This document shows, in pieces, positions 46,978 through 56,172 of a stretch of 64,000 nt of DNA. The notes beneath the pieces were generated by a model. The model saw only the letters and a list, made by a program, of their open reading frames with translations. It was not told the DNA's origin and did not search any database. A program made the position numbers and the translations under genes. Positions within the stretch are counted from its first letter, which is position 1, and each line of letters starts with the position of its first letter. Where the stretch lies: positions 1 through 64,000 of the forward strand of contig NZ_JAMXBJ010000039.1 of the NCBI RefSeq assembly GCF_023913755.1, read 5' to 3'. The stretch comes from Pseudarthrobacter cellobiosi (GTDB taxonomy: Bacteria > Actinomycetota > Actinomycetes > Actinomycetales > Micrococcaceae).

Positions 46978-47454
46978 TCAGACTTGCCGCTTCAGGGCCG
47001 ACGTCAGCAGCAGGTCCTTGCGCGGGCCGGTCACATCCCAGGTGTAGCTGAACGTGTCCGGGTCCGCATAGGTGTAGGCCACGCGGTAAATATCGGGATC
47101 GCACCAGTGCTGGTCCAGGTTGGCTTCCGGCGTGAAGCTCATCCGGTGGAAGGGCCGCCCGTCGGCAAAATACACGTCCAGGGCGTCGGGCCGGTCGGCG
47201 GGTTTCAGGACGTATTCGCGGGAGGCGGGGCCGGTAAAGTTGGGCCAGCGCATGGTGCCTTCTTCACGGAAGGCCAGGCCGCCGTCGTCCGCGGGGGAAA
47301 AGCGTACGACGCCGGAAAAGGTTCCGCGGGTGCCGGCCGCCCGGTCCACCAGTTGCCGTTCAACGGCCCAGCTTCCCTCAACGGACAAGTTCCCGGCCGG
47401 CGAGGGGCCGAGCAGGTAGGCGCGGAGGTCGAACTCCGGTGAAGGAAGATTCAA
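46978..47454 (-). CDS. DUF6314 family protein
   Basis: 158 residues from a TTG start right beside the tRNA gene. The pattern of a small lipocalin-like beta barrel is visible: GNLSVEGSWAVERQLVDRAA, FSGVVRFSPADDGGLAFREE, then DVYFADGRPFHRMSF, HWCDPDIYRVAYTY and FSYTWDVTGPRKDLLLTSAL. This matches DUF6314, a family of unknown function seen in bacteria and fungi. No signal peptide. The 23-base gap to the NUDIX gene suggests one transcript. Confidence 0.85.
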   Translation of the reverse strand: MNLPSPEFDLRAYLLGPSPAGNLSVEGSWAVERQLVDRAAGTRGTFSGVVRFSPADDGGLAFREEGTMRWPNFTGPASREYVLKPADRPDALDVYFADGRPFHRMSFTPEANLDQHWCDPDIYRVAYTYADPDTFSYTWDVTGPRKDLLLTSALKRQV

Positions 47455-47455
47455 G

Positions 47456-47528
47456 TGCCCTCGATTGGAATCGAACCAACGACACCGGCTTTAGGAGAGC
47501 CGTGCTCTATCCACTGAGCTACGAGGGC
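47456..47528 (-). tRNA. tRNA-Arg(CCU)
   Basis: On the minus strand the 73 bases fold as a full cloverleaf: acceptor GCCCTCG/CGAGGGC, D arm GCTCAGTGGATAGAGC, anticodon stem CGGCT/AGCCG with loop CTCCTAA (anticodon CCU), T arm TTGGTTCGATTCCAA. CCA is not encoded. It decodes the rare AGG codon. No attachment-site duplicate or integrase was seen beside it. Confidence 0.96.
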
Positions 47529-47611
47529 GCATGTCCGCTGTTCCGGCAGGGCCGGTCCGTCCGGACACGGATACAAGCATACAAGGTGGTGGGCCGTACT
47601 ACGCTCTTGGC

Positions 47612-48379
47612 ATGAGATCAGCCCCGACGTCCGCCCCCGCCGTGGCATTCCTCCCGGACACCGCCTCCACCCGCCAGTACATCGGCGCCTGGTCCGTCCT
47701 GAGCGTCCTGCAGTATTTTGTGGCGGAAGCGGCCGTGATCGGCGCCTGGGGCGGGCCGCAGCCCTACGACCGCCGGACCGGATACATCAGCGACCTCGGC
47801 GCGCTTCACTGCGGGATCTACGACGGACGGGATGTGTGTTCGCCGCTGCATTGGCTGATGAACGCCTCGTTTGTGGTCCAGGGGCTGGGCATGCTGGTCG
47901 GTGCGCTGCTGCTGGGTTCGGGGCTGCTCTGTGTCGCCGCCCGGGCAGGGGCCCGGGTCCAGCCGGGGCGCCGGAAACCCTGGCAGGCGGCGGTCGCCGT
48001 GCGGGTCCTGACCGGTACTGCCGGTGCGGGGACCATGATCGTGGGCCTGGTGCCGGAGGACGTCGGCTCCGGCTGGCATTTCGTCGGCGCGTTGATGTAC
48101 TTCCTTGCCGGCGCGCTGGCGTTGGTGCTGCTCGGGGCGTTATGGCTGCGGCAGACTCCGCTGGGGTGGTTCGTGCTGGTGTGCGGGCTGGTGTCCCTCG
48201 CCGCGCTGGTCACAGGCGGGCTGACAGGCCTGGATGTTCCGGAGCCGGGCACCCTGGAGCGGCTGATGGGTTATCCGGTCACCGTGGGCGTGGCAGCGGC
48301 GGGCCTGGTGATCGCCCAGCGTATGCACCGGCACCGCAGGGAGGGGCGCGCTACCGTCACCATATCGATTGCTCCGTAA
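47612..48379 (+). CDS. DUF998 membrane protein
   Basis: 255 residues with about six hydrophobic segments. The pattern YISDLGALHCGIYDGRDVCS, PLHWLMNASFVVQGLGMLVG and TMIVGLVPEDV fits DUF998, a bacterial integral membrane family of unknown function. The last residues SIAP and the TAA stop are encoded by repeat R copy 2, so the end of this protein was shaped by the repeat. The ATG at 47612 is chosen; the upstream frame crosses the tRNA spacer. Confidence 0.87.
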   Translation: MRSAPTSAPAVAFLPDTASTRQYIGAWSVLSVLQYFVAEAAVIGAWGGPQPYDRRTGYISDLGALHCGIYDGRDVCSPLHWLMNASFVVQGLGMLVGALLLGSGLLCVAARAGARVQPGRRKPWQAAVAVRVLTGTAGAGTMIVGLVPEDVGSGWHFVGALMYFLAGALALVLLGALWLRQTPLGWFVLVCGLVSLAALVTGGLTGLDVPEPGTLERLMGYPVTVGVAAAGLVIAQRMHRHRREGRATVTISIAP

Positions 48380-48423
48380 GCGCCGTTTAGGGGCTCAAAA
48401 GGGCCGTTACGGAGCAACCGATG
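48364..48423. repeat. Palindromic intergenic repeat R, copy 2
   Basis: Inverted arms ATCGATTGCTCCGTAA and TTACGGAGCAACCGATG flank GCCGTTTAGGGGCTCAAAAG. It shares the core GGGCTCAAAAGGGCCGTTAC with copy 1 at 40936-40997. It lies between two converging genes and supplies the stop codon of the DUF998 gene. Confidence 0.85.
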
Positions 48424-48435
48424 AGGTGGAGTGAG

Positions 48436-49065
48436 TCAGTTGGCCGTTTTTGCGGGCTTTTTGCGCAGGAACACTGCCGCTGCCCCGGCCAGCAGGCTGA
48501 GGACGAACAGTACCCACCCCGCAACGGTGAGCGTGGACGCCAAGGCGACCTGGCCGGCGTCGGCCGTTTCCGAAGCCAGTGCGGCATCGATGGCGACATT
48601 GCCCCACAGCCGGACCACCACAAACAGCAGCGGCACCGCCCAGAGTGCCCAGCGGAGGGTCTTCTTGGCGACGTTGGTCCCGATCAGCAGCAGCCAGGTG
48701 AAGCCGAAAATGAGCGGGAACAGGGTGCCTGCGGTCTTGTGGACGTAGTTGAGCTGGCCGCGGGCGTCGTTGTCCATGGCGGCGTTCAATTGGCCAACGT
48801 AGCCGGCGTCAAAACCTCCCACGAGCGAGTCCGGCATGGCCAGGCCGCCGGAGAGCTGGGTGAGCTGCTGGAGCGTGAGCAGGTGGACGTACCAGAACAG
48901 GAAAAGGCTGACAACGACGCCCGCGATGAGGATCAGGTTGGTGTTGTTCTGGGCCTTCTGCGGCGAACGGCTGGTGGTGGGGTTGATGACCGGCGGAAGG
49001 CTGTGCTGCGGAACAGTCGCCTTCGTGCCGTGCTTTTTGATCCGCTGCGCTGGGGTTTTGGCCAT
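48436..49065 (-). CDS. Membrane protein of unknown function
   Basis: 209 residues. The ATG at 49065 gives MAKTPAQRIKKHGTKA; an in-frame upstream extension reads as non-protein. A basic N-terminus precedes four hydrophobic helices: LILIAGVVVSLFLFWYVHLL (~46-65), LFPLIFGFTWLLLIG, ALWAVPLLFVVVRLWG and TVAGWVLFVLSLLAGAAAVF. A hydrophilic loop (GGFDAGYVGQLNAAMDNDAR) lies after helix 1. The tail is RKKPAKTAN. No family recognised; typical of actinobacterial core-genome hypotheticals. It is divergent from the gene at 49098, 32 bases apart. Confidence 0.8.
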   Translation of the reverse strand: MAKTPAQRIKKHGTKATVPQHSLPPVINPTTSRSPQKAQNNTNLILIAGVVVSLFLFWYVHLLTLQQLTQLSGGLAMPDSLVGGFDAGYVGQLNAAMDNDARGQLNYVHKTAGTLFPLIFGFTWLLLIGTNVAKKTLRWALWAVPLLFVVVRLWGNVAIDAALASETADAGQVALASTLTVAGWVLFVLSLLAGAAAVFLRKKPAKTAN

Positions 49066-49097
49066 GGCACCATTATCCCGCCACCTAAACTGGGTCC

Positions 49098-49943
49098 ATG
49101 ACCACTGGCCGGCACAGCGCCCTTGAACTTGACCCCGCCCTGGACGACTATCAGCTGGCATCCGCATTGGTGCGCGAAGCCGGGCAACTGGCGCTCCTGA
49201 TGCGCATGGCCGGGCTCCAGTCGCAGCAGAAAACCTCCATCTCCGACGTGGTGACCGCCGCGGACCACGCTGCGGAAGCCTACGTGCTGGGTCAGTTGCA
49301 GCGCTGCCGGCCGGAGGATGGCATCGTGGGCGAAGAGGGCGCCGCGGTGGCCGGCACCAGCGGCCGCACCTGGGTGATCGACCCCGTGGACGGCACCTAC
49401 AACTTCCTGCACGGATCTACGTACTGGTGCTCGGCCCTCGCGCTGAAGGACTCGTCCGATGTGCTGCTCGGCGCGATTTTCCAGCCCGAGGAGGACAAAC
49501 TCTGGCTCGGCGGCACGGCCCACGCGGCCACGCTGAATGGCGAAGTGCTGACCGCCTACCGGGACACGGGCGCTGTTCAGGACGGCGGGACGCGCAACGC
49601 AACCGCGCTCGCCGAACTCGGCGCAGCCACCTACATCCACCCCACCTGGCTCATGGATCCGCTCTGCGCCATGCCTTGGCACGCTGCGGCCACCTCCGCC
49701 GCGGCGCTGCGGATGTTCGGGTCCGGGTCCTGCGACCTGGGCAGGGTGGCCGATGGCCAGCTGGGATGCTGGTTCCAGCACAGCTGCCCGGAATGGGACT
49801 GGCTGCCCGGCAAGGCGATCGTCCGGGCCGCCGGCGGCGCCACGGACACGGCCCGGATCAACGGCCTGGACTGGTTTATGGCGGGAGGCACGACGGCGGT
49901 GCGGGAGTTGCGTGCGGCCCTTGAGTCGGGCTCGGTGGCCTGA
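49098..49943 (+). CDS. Inositol-monophosphatase-family phosphatase
   Basis: 281 residues. The metal-dependent phosphatase motifs are present: VTAADHAAE, GEEG (the Glu ligands), WVIDPVDGTYNFLHG (the DPxDGT motif) and the late WDWLPGKAIVRAAGG, where most members have WDxAAG. It should dephosphorylate inositol phosphate, fructose bisphosphate or histidinol phosphate; motifs alone do not decide. No histidine or inositol genes are next to it. Confidence 0.93.
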   Translation: MTTGRHSALELDPALDDYQLASALVREAGQLALLMRMAGLQSQQKTSISDVVTAADHAAEAYVLGQLQRCRPEDGIVGEEGAAVAGTSGRTWVIDPVDGTYNFLHGSTYWCSALALKDSSDVLLGAIFQPEEDKLWLGGTAHAATLNGEVLTAYRDTGAVQDGGTRNATALAELGAATYIHPTWLMDPLCAMPWHAAATSAAALRMFGSGSCDLGRVADGQLGCWFQHSCPEWDWLPGKAIVRAAGGATDTARINGLDWFMAGGTTAVRELRAALESGSVA

Positions 49944-50041
49944 GTCCGGGCCGGCCTTTGCGTGCTTCCGGGGTTGGGGTGGCGGTGTTATCCACAGGCT
50001 GGACCTAACTGTCAGTCCCACCGCCTAGACTTGTAGGCACC

Positions 50042-52609
50042 ATGGATATGTTGTTTGACCCGTACTCTGACGGACCGTTCAAGGCCGCCGCGCCAGCCTC
50101 CGCCCGCACCAAGTCGCGCCCGGAAGGCCTTGCCGCGGCCGCCGAATTCGGTGGCGGCGGGCCGGGCGGCGGGTCCGAACACGCAGCAGAACAGGGCGCC
50201 CAGCGCACGGGCGGCTGGGCCAACCAGCAGCCCTCGCATGACGGCAACGGCGAGCCGGCCCACCACCGGCCGAATGCCGAGGAACTCCTTCAGGGGCTTA
50301 ACCCGCAGCAGGAGGAGGCCGTTAAGCATGCCGGCGGCGCCCTGCTGATCGTGGCCGGCGCCGGCTCGGGAAAGACCCGCGTCCTCAGCAACCGGATCGC
50401 GTACCTCATTGCCACGCACCGCGCGCATCACGGTGAGATCCTGGCCATCACGTTCACCAACAAGGCGGCCGCCGAGATGCGGGAGCGCATCGCGGCGCTC
50501 GTGGGTGGACGGGCCAAGATCATGTGGATCTCCACGTTCCACTCTTCCTGCGTGCGTATCCTGCGCCAGGAGGCCGCCAACGTCGGCCGGAAGTCGAACT
50601 TCTCCATCTACGACTCCGCGGACTCGCTGCGGCTGGTCATCCAGGTCTCCAAGAGCCTGGACCTGGACCCCAAGAAGTTCGCGCCCAAGGCCATCCAGCA
50701 CAAGATCTCCGCGCTCAAGAACGAGCTCATCGACGCCGATTCCTACGCGTCCTCCGCGAACTACAACGATCCCTTCGAGTCCGCCGTGGCTGACGTCTTC
50801 AAGGGCTACACCCAGCGGCTGCGCCAGGCCAACGCCATGGACTTCGATGACCTCATCGCCGAGACGGTCTACATGTTCCGTGCCTTCCCGGCGCTGGCCG
50901 ATTCCTACCGGCGGCGTTTCCGGCACGTCCTCGTGGACGAATACCAGGACACCAACCACGCCCAGTACGCCCTGGTCCGCGAGATTGTGGGTGAAGGCCC
51001 CGGTGCGTCCGAACTCACTGTCGTGGGCGACTCCGACCAGTCCATCTACGCCTTCCGCGGTGCCGACATCCGCAACATCGTGGAGTTCGAAAAGGACTAC
51101 CCGGACGCCCGCACCATCAAACTGGAGCAGAACTACCGTTCCACGCAGAACATCCTCAGCGCGGCCAACTCCGTGATCTCACGCAACCCTAACCGCCCCG
51201 ACAAGCGGCTGTGGACCGCCGAGGGCGAGGGCCATAAGATCGTCGGCTATGTGGGCGAGAACGAGCACGCCGAGGCCCAGTTCATTGCCAAGGAGATTGA
51301 CCGGCTCCAGGACGAGGACAACCTCCGCCCCGGTGATGTCGCCATTTTCTACCGCACCAACGCGCAGTCCCGTTCCATTGAGGACGTGCTGGTCCGGGTA
51401 GGCCTGCCTTACAAGGTGGTGGGCGGCACCCGCTTCTACGACCGCAAGGAAATCAAGGACGCCCTCGCGTACCTCCGGGTTCTGGTGAACCCGGACGACG
51501 ACGTCAACCTGCGCCGGGTGCTCAACGAACCCAAGCGCGGCATTGGTGACCGCGCCGAAGGTGCCGTGGCCGCACTGGCCGAGCGCGAACGGATGTCGTT
51601 CATGGCCGCCGCCCGGCGGGCTGAAGAAGCTCCCGGCATGGCCACCCGTTCCGTCAACGCCGTCCTCGGGTTTGTGAAACTGCTGGACGACCTCGCAGAG
51701 GTTGCCTCCGGTTCAGGCGCCGCCGCCGCGCTGGAGGCCGTCCTGGAACAGACCGGCTACCTCGCCGGGCTGCGTTCCAGCACTGATCCACAGGACGAGT
51801 CCCGCGTGGAGAACCTGGCGGAACTCGTCGCCGTCGTACGTGAATACGAACAGGAGAACCCGGAAGGGTCCCTGGGCGCGTTCCTGGAACAGGTGTCCCT
51901 GGTGGCTGATGCGGACCAGATCCCGGACGCGCCGGGGGCGGACATCGACGCCGCCGTGGCCGAAGCCAAACGCCTGGGGGTGGTCACGCTCATGACCCTC
52001 CACACCGCCAAGGGGCTCGAATTTCCGGTGGTGTTCCTGACCGGTATGGAACACGGGCTGTTCCCGCACCAGCGCTCGGCCACGGACCCCAAGGAACTCG
52101 CCGAGGAACGCCGGCTGGCCTACGTGGGCCTGACCCGCGCGCGCAAGCGCCTCTATGTCACCCGGTCCGAAGTCCGCAGCATGTGGGGCCAAAGCCAGTA
52201 CAACCCGGCCAGCCAGTTCCTCGAGGAAATTCCGGCCGAGCTGCTGGACTGGAAACGCGAAGGCACCAGCCGGCAGTCCGGCGGGTGGGGGAGCAGCAGC
52301 GCGTCGATCGGTTCCAGCCGTTACGGCGGATCCTTCTGGGGCGCCGGCACGTCCCGCGGCGCGGCCGCCGATTCGTCGGCGGGCTTCAACGCGGACATTC
52401 CCGCAGCCATCGCCAAGAACCGCGTCCAGCCGCAGAAGGAGATTGTGGCCGTCAGTGTGGGCGACAAGGTCAACCACACCAGCTTCGGCAACGGCACGGT
52501 GCTGGCGCTGGAAGGCGCGGGGGACAAGACGGTGGCCAAGGTGAAGTTCGACGTCGGCGAGAAGCGTCTCCTGCTCCGGTACGCGCCGCTCACAAAGCTC
52601 GACGCCTGA
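50042..52609 (+). CDS. pcrA: ATP-dependent DNA helicase PcrA/UvrD
   Basis: 855 residues, SF1A 3'-5' helicase for repair and replication restart. Motifs: LNPQQEEAVKHAGGALLIVA, Walker A GAGSGKTR, FTNKAAAEMRERI, DEYQDTNHAQYAL (motif II), GDSDQSIYAFRGAD, EQNYRS and LMTLHTAKGLEFPVVFL, then VGLTRARKRLYVTRS. The N-terminal ~75 residues are a Gly/Ala-rich extension, and the last ~70 residues form the Tudor-like RNA-polymerase-binding end (VSVGDKVNHTSFGNGTVLAL). In mycobacteria the orthologue uvrD1 is also close to sucCD, as here. Confidence 0.97.
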   Translation: MDMLFDPYSDGPFKAAAPASARTKSRPEGLAAAAEFGGGGPGGGSEHAAEQGAQRTGGWANQQPSHDGNGEPAHHRPNAEELLQGLNPQQEEAVKHAGGALLIVAGAGSGKTRVLSNRIAYLIATHRAHHGEILAITFTNKAAAEMRERIAALVGGRAKIMWISTFHSSCVRILRQEAANVGRKSNFSIYDSADSLRLVIQVSKSLDLDPKKFAPKAIQHKISALKNELIDADSYASSANYNDPFESAVADVFKGYTQRLRQANAMDFDDLIAETVYMFRAFPALADSYRRRFRHVLVDEYQDTNHAQYALVREIVGEGPGASELTVVGDSDQSIYAFRGADIRNIVEFEKDYPDARTIKLEQNYRSTQNILSAANSVISRNPNRPDKRLWTAEGEGHKIVGYVGENEHAEAQFIAKEIDRLQDEDNLRPGDVAIFYRTNAQSRSIEDVLVRVGLPYKVVGGTRFYDRKEIKDALAYLRVLVNPDDDVNLRRVLNEPKRGIGDRAEGAVAALAERERMSFMAAARRAEEAPGMATRSVNAVLGFVKLLDDLAEVASGSGAAAALEAVLEQTGYLAGLRSSTDPQDESRVENLAELVAVVREYEQENPEGSLGAFLEQVSLVADADQIPDAPGADIDAAVAEAKRLGVVTLMTLHTAKGLEFPVVFLTGMEHGLFPHQRSATDPKELAEERRLAYVGLTRARKRLYVTRSEVRSMWGQSQYNPASQFLEEIPAELLDWKREGTSRQSGGWGSSSASIGSSRYGGSFWGAGTSRGAAADSSAGFNADIPAAIAKNRVQPQKEIVAVSVGDKVNHTSFGNGTVLALEGAGDKTVAKVKFDVGEKRLLLRYAPLTKLDA

Positions 52610-52741
52610 CCACGCCTGCCCTTGTCCGGGTACCCCGGCTGGCTTAAAGTTCAGGAACGCGCGGTACCCGGGAAACAGCCGGTAGCCGGGGAACCGGTGA
52701 AGCGCAGGCCACTTGAGCACAGCAGATTCGGGGGCGCCACC

Positions 52742-54043
52742 GTGAAGATCCTGTTCGCCAGCCAGGCCATTGACGGCCATTTCAACCCCATGACGGGCGT
52801 GGCGATGCGGCTCAAGGACCGCGGCCACGAGGTGGCTTGGTACACGGGTCCGGTCTATGCGGACAGGCTCGGCGGCATGGGAATCCAGCACTTCCCCTTC
52901 CGCAGGGCCATCGAGCACCGCGCGGATAACCTCAATGAGCTCTATCCGGAGCGGGCCAAGCTCAAGGGCCCACGGGCCATCGGCTTCGACGGCGAGAAGA
53001 TTTTCGCCAGCAACGTCAGCCACTTCTTCGAGGACATCCGCGAGGTCGCGCAGCAGAATCCCTTCGACGTTCTTGTGGCTGACAGTTCCATGTTCATTCA
53101 CCGGCTCGTCTCCCACTTGATGGGCAAGCCGGTGGTGAATTTTGTTGCGATCCCCAACATGGAAAGCGACCCGCAGGTGCCGCCGCTTTTCTTCGGGTTC
53201 CGGCCGCCCCGCAATCCCGTGGAGAAAGCGGTCCAGGGCCTGGCGGGCCTGCTGTCCGACAAGGTCATCCTTCGGCCGGCCAGTCAAAGCTACCGCCGGC
53301 AGCATGCCGCCTACGGCCAGGCTGTTCCGCGGGGAGGTCGGCTGGCGGACGAACCTTATCGGTGCTCGGACGCCATTATCCAGACCGGCACGGAATCCCT
53401 CGATTTCCCGCGGCGCCGGGTCAACGCCAAAGTGCACTACGTCGGGGCGCTCCTGCCATACCGGGCGGCTGGGCAGGCGCCCGCCGGTCCTGGTGGGGGC
53501 GGCGGCTTTCCCCGGTCCTATCCCGCAACACTCGTTGTCACCCAGGGAACTGTGGACAACGTGGACCAGGACAAACTCATCGTTCCGTCGCTTGAGGCGG
53601 TCAAGGACATGGATGCGTTGGTCATCGTGGCAACCGGCGGGCACGGCACCGAAGAGTTGAAGGCCCGGTACGCGCAGCCCAACGTGGTGGTCCGGGACTA
53701 CGTGGACTTCGCGGAGGTCTTTGACTTCACGGATGTCTTAATCACCAACGGCGGATTTGGCGGTGTGCAGCTGAGCCTGTCCAAGGGGGTTCCCTTGGTG
53801 GTTTCGGGCATCAACGAGGGCAAAAGTGACGTCAACGCCCGGGTGGAACACGCCGGCGTCGGCATTAACCTCAGGACAGAGTCACCCAAGCCCGCCGACA
53901 TAGCCGCTGCAGTTCGAAAGGTCCTGGCGGATCCCGGCTGGAAATCCCGCGCCCGGACGATGCAGGAGCAGTTCGACCGTGAGGATCCCGCCGAAGCTGC
54001 TGCCGCCGTCGTAGAGGCCGCGGGCAGGCGTACGCCGGGCTGA
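52742..54043 (+). CDS. Glycosyltransferase, GT1/UGT-like
   Basis: 433 residues from a GTG start. The start VKILFASQAIDGHFNPMTGV and ADSSMFIHRL match MGT-like (macrolide/rhamnosyl) glycosyltransferases, which have two Rossmann-like halves. The C-terminal half holds ATLVVTQGTVDN, VVVRDYVDFAEVFDFTDVLI and the donor-binding TNGGFGGVQLSLSKGVPLVV, where classic UGTs have HxGxGT. The His of that motif is replaced by Asn. A glycine run (PGGGGGFPRS) sits between the halves. The acceptor is unknown. Confidence 0.88.
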   Translation: MKILFASQAIDGHFNPMTGVAMRLKDRGHEVAWYTGPVYADRLGGMGIQHFPFRRAIEHRADNLNELYPERAKLKGPRAIGFDGEKIFASNVSHFFEDIREVAQQNPFDVLVADSSMFIHRLVSHLMGKPVVNFVAIPNMESDPQVPPLFFGFRPPRNPVEKAVQGLAGLLSDKVILRPASQSYRRQHAAYGQAVPRGGRLADEPYRCSDAIIQTGTESLDFPRRRVNAKVHYVGALLPYRAAGQAPAGPGGGGGFPRSYPATLVVTQGTVDNVDQDKLIVPSLEAVKDMDALVIVATGGHGTEELKARYAQPNVVVRDYVDFAEVFDFTDVLITNGGFGGVQLSLSKGVPLVVSGINEGKSDVNARVEHAGVGINLRTESPKPADIAAAVRKVLADPGWKSRARTMQEQFDREDPAEAAAAVVEAAGRRTPG

Positions 54044-54061
54044 GGCCGCTACCGGGGCATA

Positions 54062-54769
54062 ATGGGTGCCATGCGACGGACTGTATTGGGGATCCTGGCC
54101 GCCTTCTTCCTGCTGGCGGGCACTGCCTGCAGCATCACCACCGAGGACCCGGGCTATGTGGCCCCGCCGCCGCTGCCGGCCATGGAACAACTCGAACAGG
54201 CGGCCGTGGCGGACCCCGCCGCGTTCAGGGCCAGCGGGGACGTGCTGTCCTTCATCACGGAGGACCGGAACATTGTGTGTTCCCTGACGTCGGCGCGCGG
54301 GGAACACCTTAACCTCCCGTATGAGTCGAACAGCTTCAGCGATGCAGCCAACAACAAGCTCGCCACCGTCCCCGTGGCGCATTGCGAGCTTGCCGGTTAT
54401 CCCAAGCCTGCTGCGGGCGACGTCAAGGACGACTGTGCCGGCACCGGCCTGGGCTATCTGGGCGGAACGGCGCTGCTCACCCCGGACAAGGCAACGTACG
54501 GGGAGTGCCGTTCCGGCGTCACACAAATGGAGGCAGCCTACGGACCCAAAGGAAACAAGAGCGGCCCGCTGACGGAACTGCGGGTCCTCGCCGAGGGCCA
54601 GAACCTGGAACGGAACGGGCTGCGCTGTTCGGCCCATAACGGCGGCGTGGCGTGCGGAAACGTCTCGGCCGGCGTCGGATTCTTTGTGGCCCAGGGCCGC
54701 TACGAACTTATTTCCAAGGACGCGGCAACAGCCTCCCCGGCACCCGTGGAGGCCTCAAAAACCCCGTAA
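54062..54769 (+). CDS. Lipoprotein of unknown function
   Basis: 235 residues. Signal MRRTVLGILAAFFLLAGTAC with a lipobox ending in AGTAC marks a membrane-anchored lipoprotein. The exported part has six cysteines in pairs (VCSLTSARG, AHCELAG, DDCAGTG, YGECRSG, LRCSAHNG, VACGNVS), probably three disulfides, and ends in a Pro/Ala-rich tail. No named family is recognised. An alternative ATG at 54071 removes three residues. It lies just upstream of the sucCD leader. Confidence 0.82.
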   Translation: MGAMRRTVLGILAAFFLLAGTACSITTEDPGYVAPPPLPAMEQLEQAAVADPAAFRASGDVLSFITEDRNIVCSLTSARGEHLNLPYESNSFSDAANNKLATVPVAHCELAGYPKPAAGDVKDDCAGTGLGYLGGTALLTPDKATYGECRSGVTQMEAAYGPKGNKSGPLTELRVLAEGQNLERNGLRCSAHNGGVACGNVSAGVGFFVAQGRYELISKDAATASPAPVEASKTP

Positions 54770-54991
54770 TCTAGGCGTTTTTCTACGCTCCATAGAATAG
54801 TGTCGTTACTCACATAAGCGGTAGTGTGGAACGGGCCGGTCCTCTGAGAGGGCTAGAGTTCCGAATGGAGCATTGCGCTGTGGGGCCCGTTTCCGGACGG
54901 GTCGCAGGTGCAGGCAATCCGCAGCCCGGTCATCGTCTTCGGCGGTGCCCGACTGTACAGAAACTACTTCGACGTAGAAGGACACTAAACC

Positions 54992-56161
54992 GTGGACCTG
55001 TTTGAATACCAGGCGCGCGATATGTTCGAGGCGCACGGTGTACCCGTGCTTGCCGGCATCGTGGCGTACACCCCAGAAGAAGCAAAGGCAGCTGCCGAGA
55101 AAATCGGCGGCGTAACTGTCGTTAAGGCCCAGGTTAAGGCCGGTGGCCGCGGTAAGGCTGGCGGCGTCAAGGTTGCCAAGACCGCCGATGAGGCGTTTGA
55201 GCACTCCACCAACATCCTGGGCATGGACATCAAGGGCCACACCGTCAACAAGGTGATGATTGCCCAAGGTGCCGACATTGCCGAGGAGTACTACTTCTCC
55301 GTCCTGCTGGACCGGGCCAACCGCAACTACCTGGCCATGTGCTCGGTAGAAGGCGGCATGGAAATCGAACAGCTCGCCGTCGAACGCCCTGAGGCGCTCG
55401 CCAAGATCGCCATCGACCCCGCTGTGGGCATCGACCAGGCCAAGGCTGACGAAATCGTCGCAGCTGCAGGCTTCGATGAGGAACTGCGCGGCAAGGTCGC
55501 CGCCGTGATCCTCAAGCTCTGGGACGTCTTCAAGAAGGAAGACGCCACCCTCGTTGAGGTCAACCCGCTCGTCAAGACCGGCGCCGGCGACATCGTGGCA
55601 CTGGACGGCAAGGTCTCCCTCGACGAGAACGCCGACTTCCGCCACGCCAAGCACGCCCTCCTTGAAGACAAGGACGCTGCAGATCCGCTCGAGGCCAAGG
55701 CCAAGGCGCAGGACCTGAACTACGTCAAGCTGGACGGCTCCGTGGGCATCATCGGCAACGGTGCAGGCCTGGTCATGTCCACCCTGGACGTTGTTGCCTA
55801 CGCCGGTGAAAACCACGGCAACGTCAAGCCCGCCAACTTCCTGGACATCGGCGGTGGAGCTTCCGCCGAGATCATGGCTGCCGGCCTCGACGTCATCCTG
55901 GGCGACCCGCAGGTCAAGTCCGTGTTCGTGAACGTCTTCGGTGGCATCACCGCGTGTGACGCCGTCGCCAAGGGCATCGTTGGTGCGCTGGCCGAGCTGG
56001 GCCACTCCGCGAACAAGCCGCTGGTAGTCCGCCTCGACGGCAACAACGTTGAGGAAGGCCGCCGCATCCTGGCCGAGGCCAACCACCCGCTGGTTACCCT
56101 GGCCGCCACCATGGACGAGGGCGCCGACAAGGCCGCCGAGCTCGCCAACGCAGCTAAGTAA
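54992..56161 (+). CDS. sucC: Succinyl-CoA ligase (ADP-forming), beta subunit
   Basis: 389 residues from a GTG preceded by GAAGGACAC. It makes the TCA-cycle step succinyl-CoA to succinate with ATP/GTP formation. ATP-grasp features: [40 protein letters not shown], then [10 protein letters not shown] and [14 protein letters not shown]. The CoA-side end has [22 protein letters not shown] and [20 protein letters not shown]. The alpha subunit follows eleven bases later in the same operon. Confidence 0.98.
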   Translation: MDLFEYQARDMFEAHGVPVLAGIVAYTPEEAKAAAEKIGGVTVVKAQVKAGGRGKAGGVKVAKTADEAFEHSTNILGMDIKGHTVNKVMIAQGADIAEEYYFSVLLDRANRNYLAMCSVEGGMEIEQLAVERPEALAKIAIDPAVGIDQAKADEIVAAAGFDEELRGKVAAVILKLWDVFKKEDATLVEVNPLVKTGAGDIVALDGKVSLDENADFRHAKHALLEDKDAADPLEAKAKAQDLNYVKLDGSVGIIGNGAGLVMSTLDVVAYAGENHGNVKPANFLDIGGGASAEIMAAGLDVILGDPQVKSVFVNVFGGITACDAVAKGIVGALAELGHSANKPLVVRLDGNNVEEGRRILAEANHPLVTLAATMDEGADKAAELANAAK

Positions 56162-56172
56162 AGGGACGCACC

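Noticed and set aside
47456..49065. tRNA-Arg as an integration site for a genomic island
   Set aside because: No integrase gene, no duplicate of the tRNA 3' end, and the neighbours look like core-genome genes.
51713..53644. 643-codon minus-strand frame across pcrA and the glycosyltransferase
   Set aside because: It spans two clear genes on the other strand and their junction, which a real gene would not do.
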